Of a stretch of 64,000 nt of DNA, positions 24,961 to 31,828 are shown one piece after another. A program made the position numbers and the translations under genes. Location of the stretch: positions 1,984,001 through 2,048,000 of the forward strand of contig OZ243045.1 of NCBI GenBank assembly GCA_965212125.1, read 5' to 3'. The notes under the pieces are model-generated. The model was given only the letters and a program-made list of their open reading frames with translations. It did not search any database and was not told where the DNA came from. Source of the stretch: CAYRJD01 sp965212125. GTDB lineage: Bacteria; Actinomycetota; Acidimicrobiia; Acidimicrobiales; Poriferisodalaceae. Position 1 is the stretch's first letter. The number at the start of each line of letters is the position of its first letter.

Positions 24961-25557
24961 GTGCCCTTGAAGGTCGTGCTTGATACGAATGTGTTGTACC
25001 CGCGGCACTTACGGCTGGCGTTCTTAAATCTCACAGATGCCGATACCAAGAATGGCGATGAGGGCTCCTTCTCCTACGCGCCTCTTTGGTCTCCCGGCAT
25101 TCTTGAAGAGCTAAGAGACAAGCTGGTCAAAACTAACGCCACCAGCGAATGGGGCGCCAAGCTCATATTGGCTGAGATCCGAAGCTGGCGACCGGAGGCT
25201 GAAATTCACGACTATCAGCATCTCGTGAGCTCAATGACGTGCCATTCAGGTGACCGGCACGTTCTGGCGGCTGCCGTTCACGCCAGCGCCGACATGATCA
25301 TCACTAGGAATACCCGTGACTACCCACCTGCCAGCGTCGTCCCATATGGGGTGGGTGTCTTAGATCCAGACGACTTTTTGATGAGTCTGTTTTACAGCAG
25401 TACCGAGGCCGTCATCGCTGTGATCGACGAGTTGGTCGCAGTGCTCAGAGCCGACAAGGACCAACCCGATAATCCACAGACGCGGCATGAACTGTGTCGC
25501 GCTCTCACCGACGCAGGTACTCCTCGGTTCGCCGCCGCGCTGAGAGGCCAGCGCTGA
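24961..25557 (+). CDS. PIN-domain ribonuclease, putative toxin
   Basis: 198 residues from GTG 24961. PIN acidic residues are seen in VVLDTNVLYP (D near 8), the ILEELRDKL helix, GDRHVLAAAVHASADMIITRN and TRDYP. PIN toxins cleave specific tRNAs or mRNAs. At ~198 residues it is longer than VapC (~130); the extra C-terminal helical ~60 residues fit the larger PIN group often preceded by excisionase-like HTH proteins. Cotranscription with the tandem-HTH gene is likely. Confidence 0.75.
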   Translation: MPLKVVLDTNVLYPRHLRLAFLNLTDADTKNGDEGSFSYAPLWSPGILEELRDKLVKTNATSEWGAKLILAEIRSWRPEAEIHDYQHLVSSMTCHSGDRHVLAAAVHASADMIITRNTRDYPPASVVPYGVGVLDPDDFLMSLFYSSTEAVIAVIDELVAVLRADKDQPDNPQTRHELCRALTDAGTPRFAAALRGQR

Positions 25558-25575
25558 GCGACACGGCGAACTCAG

Positions 25576-26712
25576 TTGAGCAGCACGGCAAATCGGCTGG
25601 GCGGCAAGCCACTTGAGCGGCAAGCCCGCCACCACCGGCCAGCCATTCCACCTGCGCCACACCTAACTGGCAAGCTATTCGGCATTACTTCTCTGAAGCA
25701 CCCACTAGAACAGCAGCCTCTAGATCGGCTGAGTGAAGCCACCGCCCAGCACCAGCCTCGTGTTGCGGTGGTTGGCAGCGTCAACCTGGATTTCATCGTG
25801 GGCGTTACCAAGGTGCCCGAGCGTGGCGAAACCGTCTCTGGCGACACCTTGCGTGTGCTGCCCGGCGGCAAGGGCGCCAATCAGGCAACCCAAGCGGCAC
25901 TTTTAGGCGCCCAAGTGTCTTTGGTGGCTCGCGTCGGGTCAACGGTGTTGGCGCAGATGGCGCTGGAAACTCTGGGCACGGCGGGTGTCGACATAACTCA
26001 TGTCGGGCATGACACAGACCTGGAGACAGGCCTTGCATTCGTGTTCGTGGAAGACACCGGGGACAACCGAATCGTGGTGGCGCCGCGCGCCAACGCAGCG
26101 CTGTCTGCCCAGCATGTTGAGGCGGCCAGCGAAGTTATTGAGGTGGCTGATGTGCTGTTGCTGCAATTGGAAGTGCCCGATGACGCAATAGCGGCAGCGA
26201 TCCGCATCGCCAACGAAGCGGGCTGCAAGGTCATCTTGAATCCGGCACCTGCCCGCCCGTTATCGCCGGAGGTGTTGGGCGGTGTGGACTATCTGATCCC
26301 GAATGAAACCGAGGCGGCAACTTTGGGTGGGCTAACCGCAACTGAAGCGGCGCCCGAGGCGGCGCCCGATCCCGCAGCGCTGATTACTGCGGCACGCAAC
26401 ATTGCTGGTCCGGACAACGTAATTATCACGCTCGGCAGCCAGGGAGCGATGGCCGTCGGCGCCGATGCAAGTAGCACCCGGCCCGAACCGATCTACGTGA
26501 ACGCCGTTTCGCTGCGACAGGTCGTTGACCCCACGGGCGCAGGCGACGCATTCTGCGGAGCCCTCGGTGTGGGCATCGCGGCAGGCCTCAATTTAGCTGA
26601 CTGCCTGGCGCTGGGCACCGTCGCGGGCGGCCACGCCGTGACCAAAACCGGGGCACAGGCTTCAATGGGCACCCTGGCTGAACTAGCGCAGTGGCTTGAA
26701 GATCTGAGCTAG
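25576..26712 (+). CDS. Ribokinase-like PfkB sugar kinase
   Basis: About 378 residues if TTG 25576 is the start. The catalytic core starts near residue 63 (RVAVVGSVNLDFIVGV). LPGGKGANQATQAALLGA and the anion-hole/catalytic motif DPTGAGDAFCGA are complete, so it should phosphorylate ribose or a similar sugar or nucleoside. There is no ATG, GTG or TTG between 25576 and 25768, and 25768 would cut the first strand, so a long Pro/Gln/His-rich N-terminus or an unusual start must be used. A 14-bp stem follows as a probable terminator. Confidence 0.85.
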   Translation: MSSTANRLGGKPLERQARHHRPAIPPAPHLTGKLFGITSLKHPLEQQPLDRLSEATAQHQPRVAVVGSVNLDFIVGVTKVPERGETVSGDTLRVLPGGKGANQATQAALLGAQVSLVARVGSTVLAQMALETLGTAGVDITHVGHDTDLETGLAFVFVEDTGDNRIVVAPRANAALSAQHVEAASEVIEVADVLLLQLEVPDDAIAAAIRIANEAGCKVILNPAPARPLSPEVLGGVDYLIPNETEAATLGGLTATEAAPEAAPDPAALITAARNIAGPDNVIITLGSQGAMAVGADASSTRPEPIYVNAVSLRQVVDPTGAGDAFCGALGVGIAAGLNLADCLALGTVAGGHAVTKTGAQASMGTLAELAQWLEDLS

Positions 26713-26769
26713 AAAGCCGCCAAACAAACTTCGCAAGCACGGCGGTGCGTATTGGTCTAGTTTCTGGCC

Positions 26770-26817
26770 AGCCAGTCAACCCTGATTGCGTAGGCCCGCT
26801 TGAAGGGTTGGCTGGCT
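26770..26817. terminator. Inverted repeat between convergent genes
   Basis: AGCCAGTCAACCCT (26770-26783) pairs with AGGGTTGGCTGGCT (26804-26817), 14 bp with one G-T pair and a 20-nt loop. It lies between the ends of the convergent ribokinase and PPOX genes and could terminate transcription from both sides, although no strong T-run follows. Confidence 0.5.
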
Positions 26818-26818
26818 G

Positions 26819-27286
26819 CTAATCGCCTTCAACCAGATGCGCCGGGAACCCGCCACGTGAGACCGGCCCCCACCGAGCAAGCGTGATGCGGATCAACACC
26901 TTGCCCTGCTTTTGCATGGCGTCGCGGTATTCGTCCCAATCCGGGTGCTCGCCGCTGATCACTCGGAAGTACTCCACCAACCCTTCCATTGCCTCGGGCA
27001 GGTCGATCACCTCGGCCTCGCCATCCAACTGAACCCAGTCGGAGTTGAACTCGTCGCCCATCACCAAAACCGAGGCACGCGGGTCACGCCGCAGGTTGTG
27101 CGTCTTGGCACGGCTGGGATAGCTGCTGATCAGTACGCGCCCCTGGTCATCCATCCCCATGGTCACAAGCGACAGCTGCGGCGAACCATCACGGCGATAT
27201 GTCAGCAAGGCTGCGCGATGTCTCGGGCGCACGAAGCTTTCAAGGCCAGCACGATCAACTTGGGTGTCGGTTGCAATCTTTGGCAC
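26819..27286 (-). CDS. PPOX-class flavin/F420-dependent oxidoreductase
   Basis: 155 residues from GTG 27286, supported by an AAAGG ribosome site ~8 nt upstream; the longer open frame upstream is not coding. The split-barrel fold is indicated by RAALLTYRRDGSPQLSLVTMGMDDQGRVLISSYPSRAKTHNLRRDPRASVLVMGD. This F420 or FMN-dependent family is common in Actinobacteria. The physiological substrate is unknown. It diverges from the DUF3179 lipoprotein gene across a 15-bp repeat array. Confidence 0.85.
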   Translation of the reverse strand: MPKIATDTQVDRAGLESFVRPRHRAALLTYRRDGSPQLSLVTMGMDDQGRVLISSYPSRAKTHNLRRDPRASVLVMGDEFNSDWVQLDGEAEVIDLPEAMEGLVEYFRVISGEHPDWDEYRDAMQKQGKVLIRITLARWGPVSRGGFPAHLVEGD

Positions 27287-27323
27287 GGAAGAGGCCTTTC
27301 TCAAGAGCGGCAGCGCAATCAAT

Positions 27324-27413
27324 GCTGCAACAAACGAAGCCGCAATAAACGAATCTGCAACAAACAAAGCCGTAACAAACAAAGCCGCAACAAGTAACGC
27401 CGCAATGAATTTA
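27324..27413 (+). repeat. 6 x 15-bp imperfect tandem repeat
   Basis: Units GCTGCAACAAACGAA, GCCGCAATAAACGAA, TCTGCAACAAACAAA, GCCGTAACAAACAAA, GCCGCAACAAGTAAC and GCCGCAATGAATTTA. The ATG of the DUF3179 gene (27405) lies in the last, diverged unit. The array separates two divergent genes and so sits in their shared promoter region. Confidence 0.92.
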
Positions 27414-28744
27414 GCCAGGCGAGCTATTACCTTTAGCGAAGTGATTAGCAGCTTGCGGGGGAAAGTGCTGTTTGCGCTGGCGGTGCTGGTCTCACTTGCC
27501 GTGTTTGCGGCGGCGTGTGGTGAATCGGACGACATGGCTGACGAAGACAACGCTGGCAATACCACCGATGACGACAACCGCGCCACAACAAACAACGCAC
27601 CGGATGACACCACCCCGGTTCCCACTCGCTTTGACACCGACGAAGACGCTGGCATTTTTGCGCCGCAACAGATTCCCGGCGACGAGCCCAACAGAGGGCC
27701 GTCGGCTTTAAGAGGCCCGCGCAACAACCCGAGATTCCCCGACCCCTTAGTTGAACTCCGCCTCATCATCAGCGGCGGCCCACCGCCCGACGGCATACCA
27801 GCTATTGAGCGACCCACCTTTGAGGAAGTCGCTGCGGTTGATTGGCTGCAGCCCCAAGAAGCGGTCATAGCCGTTGAAATCGGTGGCGAGGCGCGCGCCT
27901 ACCCGGTGCAAATCCTCATCGCCCACGAAATCGTCAATGACACCTTCGGCAATCGCCCGGTGACCATCACCTATTGCCCGCTCTGCAACTCAGCGGTCGC
28001 TTTCGATCGCCGCCTAGATGGCCAAACCTTCACCTTTGGCACCTCCGGCTCGCTCTACAACTCCGCGCTAGTGATGTACGACCGCCAACGGAAAGTCTTT
28101 GGACGCACTATGACGGCCAAGCCGTCGCCGGCCAGCTGACGGGCGCGCGGCTGAACCTGATTCCCGTCGCCACCGTGGCTTGGGAAACGTTTACGACCGA
28201 ATATCCAGACGGGCTAGTGCTGTCACGCAACACCGGCCTCCGTTCCTCCTACGGGTCCAACCCCTATGTCGGCTATGACAACCCCGACACCAGCCCGTTC
28301 TTGCTAGCGGGAGCCCCCGACCCACGCCTGCCAGCCAAGACACGTGTGTTGGCAATTCGCAGCGGCGGCCAGGCCGTTGCGGTTGTAACGGAGTCGCTTG
28401 CAGCTGTGGGCGTGAAGATGGTTGACGTCGGCCCCGACGATCTGAGCGTCGTTGCGTTTCATCAGGCCGGCACCGCCACACCGCTGGAGCATCGAGAAAT
28501 CGCTCTGGGGCGAGATGTGGGAGCCACCGCGGTGTATTTGACAGAGGTTGACGGCCAGAGCCTGACCTTCGCCCGCACCGCCGATGATCGCTTCATCGAC
28601 AATGAGACCGGGTCAACCTGGACTTTGCTGGGCAGTGCGATTGATGGCCCGTTGGCGGGCTCCCGGCTGACGCCGGTAGAGCACCTGGATACGTTCTGGT
28701 TCTCCATTGCCGCTTACAGCCCCAACGTGGAGATCATCCAGTAA
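27405..28744 (+). pseudogene. DUF3179 lipoprotein gene with a frameshift
   Basis: A lipoprotein signal (VLFALAVLVSLAVFAAAC) and acidic linker precede a DUF3179 domain. The first frame (to 28139) carries EIGGEARAYPVQILIAHEIVND, ITYCPLCNSAVAF and GTSGSLYNSALVMYDRQ. The second (from about 28090) continues with SLWTHYDGQAVAGQLTGARL, YPDGLVLSRNTG and NPYVGYDN to a normal end. The two halves join perfectly if one base (an A) is restored in CGCCAACGG at 28084-28091, giving Arg-Gln-Thr-Glu-Ser. The gene is therefore either disrupted or affected by a sequencing error. DUF3179 function is unknown. GTG 27438 is an alternative start. Confidence 0.88.
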
Positions 28745-28852
28745 TCCGCCGCAGGTAATTCGCCGCAGGCCCCCAGCATCAAGCCTCCAGCATCAAGCCC
28801 CGCGAGAGTCCCCCCAATAGCCCCGCAAAATCTCTCAGGCGGTTCTTAGCTC

Positions 28853-28925
28853 TCTTTCAGGCTCTTTTTAGCTTCATTCGGCATTGTGATGCTTGTCAAG
28901 AGCCGCTATCGAAAGGAAACGGGTT
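28853..28925 (+). repeat. 5' flank copy A of duplicated promoter/leader
   Basis: The stretch with TTCATTCGGCATTGTGATGC and AAGGAAACGGGTT before the first acidic-repeat gene recurs before the second (29766-29837). Conservation covers the ribosome site and about 70 bp upstream, so both genes probably share the same control. Confidence 0.85.
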
Positions 28926-29438
28926 ATGACTATTTATGACAAGCACTCATCTGAAGGCGCACAAGCTGCGCCAGCGGAGGGTGACCACAAAAACAACAAC
29001 AAGGGTCGCAAGCATTTGCGGCGCACGTTGTTGACAGCCGTAGTGGCTGTGTTAGCTATCTTCGGCATAACCGGGGCGGCGTTGGCGCAAGGCGGCGACT
29101 CCGACCAGGGCAATGCGGTTGATGCAGTTGACGGTGCCGATATTGAAGCGCCCCATGCGGACGGCGACTCTGATGGTGCTGACAGCACCGAGGGCGTCGA
29201 TTCTGTAGATGCGGTTGATGGCGTTGATATTGAAGCTCCCCAGAAGGATGGAAATGCCGAAGGTGTTGCCTCCGATAATGGTGAGGGTGCCGATGCCGTT
29301 GATGCGGTTGACGGTGCCGATATTGAAGCGCCTCATACGGACGGCGACTCTGATGGTGCTGACAGCACCGAGGGCGTCGATTCTGTTGATGCGGTTGACG
29401 GTGTGGATGTTGAAGCTCCCCAGAAGGGCGACAGCTAA
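28926..29438 (+). CDS. Secreted or membrane-anchored acidic repeat protein (copy A)
   Basis: 170 residues from ATG 28926 with an AAGGAAA ribosome site. A basic N-terminus (KGRKHLRR) and hydrophobic segment (TLLTAVVAVLAIFGITGAALAQ, about 35-56) form a signal peptide with a likely AxA-type site. The rest is an acidic Asp/Gly/Val/Ala repeat in which VDAVDGxDIEAP occurs four times, separated by DGDSDGADSTEGVDS or related spacers. No family recognised; Asp-rich repeats could bind calcium. It is a paralogue of the protein at 29838, identical or nearly so over the N-terminal ~60 residues. Confidence 0.7.
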   Translation: MTIYDKHSSEGAQAAPAEGDHKNNNKGRKHLRRTLLTAVVAVLAIFGITGAALAQGGDSDQGNAVDAVDGADIEAPHADGDSDGADSTEGVDSVDAVDGVDIEAPQKDGNAEGVASDNGEGADAVDAVDGADIEAPHTDGDSDGADSTEGVDSVDAVDGVDVEAPQKGDS

Positions 29439-29475
29439 GCAACCGAGGGCTCAGAACGAGCCCAACCCTTGGAAC

Positions 29476-29504
29476 ATAGAAACTCGCCTCCCTAGAGTTT
29501 CTAT
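29476..29504 (+). other. Hairpin 1 of duplicated 3' element (copy A)
   Basis: ATAGAAACTC (29476-29485) pairs perfectly with GAGTTTCTAT (29495-29504) around a 9-nt loop. It lies 38 bp after the copy A gene. The same hairpin after copy B differs in four stem positions yet keeps all ten pairs. Confidence 0.85.
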
Positions 29505-29516
29505 TAACCGGCGAAG

Positions 29517-29557
29517 CGGTCGGGGATCACCTGAAATGGGTGAGACCCGACCGTTTT
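29517..29557 (+). terminator. Rho-independent terminator, 3' element copy A
   Basis: CGGTCGGG (29517-29524) pairs with CCCGACCG (29546-29553) and is followed by TTTT; an inner TCACC/GGTGA stem extends the hairpin. The surrounding ~60 bp are identical after copy B. Confidence 0.8.
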
Positions 29558-29633
29558 GCGCGTTTGGCCTCCTGCGCGTTTGGCCTCCTGCACGCTGGGC
29601 CTCTTGCGCGCTGGGCTTCTTACGCACCAGTTC

Positions 29634-29739
29634 GATCCATGTCTGCCAGCTAAGACACGTGTGCTGGCAATTCGCCGCGGCGACCGGGCTGTTGCGGTTG
29701 CCGCGAACTCGCTTGCAGCCCCAACGTGGAGATCATCCA
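29634..29739 (+). pseudogene. Decayed 3' fragment of a second DUF3179 gene
   Basis: About 106 bp matching two separated pieces of the upstream DUF3179 gene: 28319-28404 and 28711-28740. The junction lies in CGCTTGCAGC, which corresponds to both CGCTTGCAGC (28395-28404) and CGCTTACAGC (28711-28720). It is what would remain after tandem duplication of the DUF3179 plus acidic-repeat block and a 316-bp deletion between 10-bp near-repeats. Confidence 0.85.
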
Positions 29740-29837
29740 AAAGCTCCGCGAAACCCCGCCAGTGTTTCTTAGCTTTCTTTCAGGTTCATTCGGCATTGTG
29801 ATGCCCGTTAGGAACCAATATCGGAAGGAAACGGGTT

Positions 29838-30878
29838 ATGACTATTTATGACAAGCATTCATTTGAAGGCGCGCAAGCTGTGTCGGCGGTGGGTGATCAC
29901 AAAAACAGCAACAAGGGTCGCAAGCATTTGCGGCGCACGTTGCTGACGGCCGTGGTGGCTGTGTTAGCCATCTTCGGCGTGACTGGTGCGGCGTTGGCGC
30001 AAGGCGGCGACTCCGACCAGGGCGATGCGGTTGATGCGGTTGACGGTGTGGATGTTGAAGCGCCTCATACGGACGGCGACTCTGATGGTGCTGACAGCAC
30101 CGAGGGTGCCGATGCCGTTGATGCGGTTGACGGTGTGGATGTTGAAGCGCCTCATGCGGACGGCGACGACGACAAAGCAACTCCCGGTGGAGTGTCTGAG
30201 AAGGACGACGATGACATCGACGGCGACAAGGCATCTCATGACCGAGAAGGAAGGCGGTACACCTCCTCTTCCGTGCTACCCGATTTGCTCGATCTCTCCG
30301 AGGATGAAATCCTGGACAGGCTGGACGACGGCGCAACTTTGGCTGAAATAGCCGAAGACCGCGGCGTGTCCGAGCGGGAGCTGGTGGACGCGTTAGTAGA
30401 TGCGGCAGTTGAGAGGGCTGAGTCTTACGACAAAATCTTGACCGATGATGAGGTAGACGAATTGCGTGAGAGAATCACCGCAAGAGTCAACGGCGAGTCC
30501 AGAGAAAGTGCGGCGGAAGCGGCTAATGCCCGAGCAGGCAAACGGCTAATCCGTTCTTCACCGCTACCTGACTTGTTTGATCTCTCCGAAGATGAGATCT
30601 ACGACAGGTGGTTTGATGGCGAAACCTTGCTTGAACTGGCTGCAGACAACGGTGTGTCCGAGCGGGAGCTGACGGATGTTTTGGAAGATGCGGCAGTGGA
30701 GTGGGCGTCGCGTCATGGCGTAACCCTCACCACTAGTGAACGTGACTTCGTGCGTGGGGAAATCCGTGAGCTAATCATCACAAGTGTTGACGACGACAGA
30801 TACGACGACGACAGAGAGCGTCAGAGAGATCGTCAAAGAGGACGCGCACAGCGCAGAGCCAGCTCAGAGCGGGCCTAA
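29838..30878 (+). CDS. Secreted acidic repeat protein with duplicated helical domain (copy B)
   Basis: 346 residues from ATG 29838. The first ~110 residues duplicate copy A: same signal sequence, then VDAVDGVDVEAP repeats. Beyond ~115 it carries two ~75-residue repeats beginning SSVLPDLLDLSEDEILDRLDDG and SSPLPDLFDLSEDEIYDRWFDG, each continuing with a LAEIAEDRGVSERELVDAL-like helix pair. Similar GATLAEIAxxxGVS modules occur in secreted actinobacterial proteins of unknown role. The C-terminus is Arg/Asp-rich and low in complexity. It probably acts outside the membrane; the function is unknown. Confidence 0.72.
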   Translation: MTIYDKHSFEGAQAVSAVGDHKNSNKGRKHLRRTLLTAVVAVLAIFGVTGAALAQGGDSDQGDAVDAVDGVDVEAPHTDGDSDGADSTEGADAVDAVDGVDVEAPHADGDDDKATPGGVSEKDDDDIDGDKASHDREGRRYTSSSVLPDLLDLSEDEILDRLDDGATLAEIAEDRGVSERELVDALVDAAVERAESYDKILTDDEVDELRERITARVNGESRESAAEAANARAGKRLIRSSPLPDLFDLSEDEIYDRWFDGETLLELAADNGVSERELTDVLEDAAVEWASRHGVTLTTSERDFVRGEIRELIITSVDDDRYDDDRERQRDRQRGRAQRRASSERA

Positions 30879-30888
30879 CCCTCAGAAC

Positions 30889-30916
30889 ATAGAGGCTCGC
30901 CCCCTTGGGCTTCTAT
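30889..30916 (+). other. Hairpin 1 of duplicated 3' element (copy B)
   Basis: ATAGAGGCTC (30889-30898) pairs with GGGCTTCTAT (30907-30916) around an 8-nt loop: eight Watson-Crick and two G-U pairs. Against copy A one pair changed from A-T to G-C on both sides, and two others became G-U. Confidence 0.85.
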
Positions 30917-30928
30917 TAACCGGCGAAG

Positions 30929-30969
30929 CGGTCGGGGATCACCTGAAATGGGTGAGACCCGACCGTTTT
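30929..30969 (+). terminator. Rho-independent terminator, 3' element copy B
   Basis: CGGTCGGG (30929-30936) and CCCGACCG (30958-30965) followed by TTTT, identical to copy A including the inner stem. It ends ~48 bp before the convergent bfr stop. Confidence 0.8.
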
Positions 30970-31016
30970 GCGCGTTTGGCCTCCTGTGGCCTCTTGCGCG
31001 CTAGCCCGCCTTTGCG

Positions 31017-31502
31017 CTAGCCCGCTGCTGGGTCTGGGCCAGCCTGCGAAAGCAAGTAGCGCTCAACCCCAATGTCGGAGATCATCCGCAACTGCGTCTC
31101 AATCCAATCCAGGTGCTCTTCTTCGGCAACCAAAATTCGCTCCAGCAGTTCACGGCTGCCAGCATCCCCATGCTCCAAGCACAATGCGACTCCGCTGCGA
31201 TAACGAGCAATGGCACCTTCTTCAAGCTGGCGGTCAGCTTCTAGCTGCTCGGGCACCGTCTCGCCGATCATCACCGTTCCCAAGCGCTGAACATTCGGCA
31301 ATCCGTCTAGCAGCAAGATGCGCTCAATTAGATGCTCGGCATCACGCATCTCGCTGATGGACTCCTCGCGGTACTTAGCGCCCAACAACTTCCAACCCCA
31401 GTTATCGGCAATCTTGGCAGCCGCAAAATACTGGTTGACGGCTGTCAGCTCGGCCGTCAAAGCCTCGTTTAGAAATTCAATTACTGCTGGGTGACCTTGC
31501 AT
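31017..31502 (-). CDS. bfr: Bacterioferritin
   Basis: 161 residues from ATG 31502. Four-helix bundle of the Bfr type, clearly related to E. coli Bfr and mycobacterial BfrA (MQGHPAVIEFLNEALTAEL at the start, LLLDGLPNVQRLG in the loop). Ferroxidase Glu18, Glu51 and the late EEEHLDWIETQL motif are present, and Met52 is the expected haem ligand. Position 54, normally His, is Asp (EMRDAEH), so iron coordination may differ. It stores iron as a haem-containing 24-mer. bfd and a DtxR-type regulator lie directly upstream on the same strand. Confidence 0.92.
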   Translation of the reverse strand: MQGHPAVIEFLNEALTAELTAVNQYFAAAKIADNWGWKLLGAKYREESISEMRDAEHLIERILLLDGLPNVQRLGTVMIGETVPEQLEADRQLEEGAIARYRSGVALCLEHGDAGSRELLERILVAEEEHLDWIETQLRMISDIGVERYLLSQAGPDPAAG

Positions 31503-31549
31503 GCGGGCAGCTTAGGGCAGTGGCTTAGGACTGTTGCCAGGTGCTAGCG

Positions 31550-31756
31550 CTAGCGCTCTGACTGCTGGTTTTGCCGATCGCCTGTTCTGATGGCTGTGAT
31601 CAGCGACTCGATTGCGGGAACGCACTTAGTGCAATCGCCGCCAGCACCGCACGCCCGGATGACTTCATCAACGGTGGCGTTGGCCGGATCGGGCAGCGTG
31701 TTGAGCACGCGCACCACGCCTTGCTCGTTCATTCCTAAGCACTGGCACACGATCAT
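31550..31756 (-). CDS. bfd: Bacterioferritin-associated ferredoxin
   Basis: 68 residues from ATG 31756. The Bfd-type [2Fe-2S] pattern is clear: C4 and C6 (MIVCQCLG) and a CGAGGDCTKC stretch at 36-45. Bfd docks on bacterioferritin and donates electrons to release stored iron. It lies 47 bp upstream of bfr on the same strand, so the storage protein and its release partner are probably coexpressed. Confidence 0.92.
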   Translation of the reverse strand: MIVCQCLGMNEQGVVRVLNTLPDPANATVDEVIRACGAGGDCTKCVPAIESLITAIRTGDRQNQQSER

Positions 31757-31774
31757 CGTTGTTCGTCCCTGCTG

Positions 31775-31828
31775 TGTGCGATCACGGCTGGCTGTGCGAT
31801 CACGATTGGCTGTGCGATCACGGCTGGC
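31775..31828 (+). repeat. 3 x 18-bp repeat between dtxR and bfd
   Basis: TGTGCGATCACGGCTGGC at 31775, 31793 (two changes) and 31811, ending exactly at the dtxR stop. It fills most of the 71-bp spacer before the bfd start, where an operator or promoter would be expected. Confidence 0.9.

Noticed and set aside
21443..25557. Integrated phage or integrative element at tRNA-fMet
   Set aside because: No integrase, no capsid or conjugation gene, and I found no second copy of the tRNA 3' end; only base composition and gene content suggest transfer.
28084..28092. Programmed ribosomal frameshift in DUF3179
   Set aside because: There is no heptanucleotide slippery sequence, and a single restored base gives the normal protein, so mutation or sequencing error is more likely.
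29556..29801. Short plus-strand frames between the two acidic-repeat genes
   Set aside because: They read through the terminator, the GCGCGTTTGGCCTCCT repeats and the DUF3179 remnant; no coherent protein.
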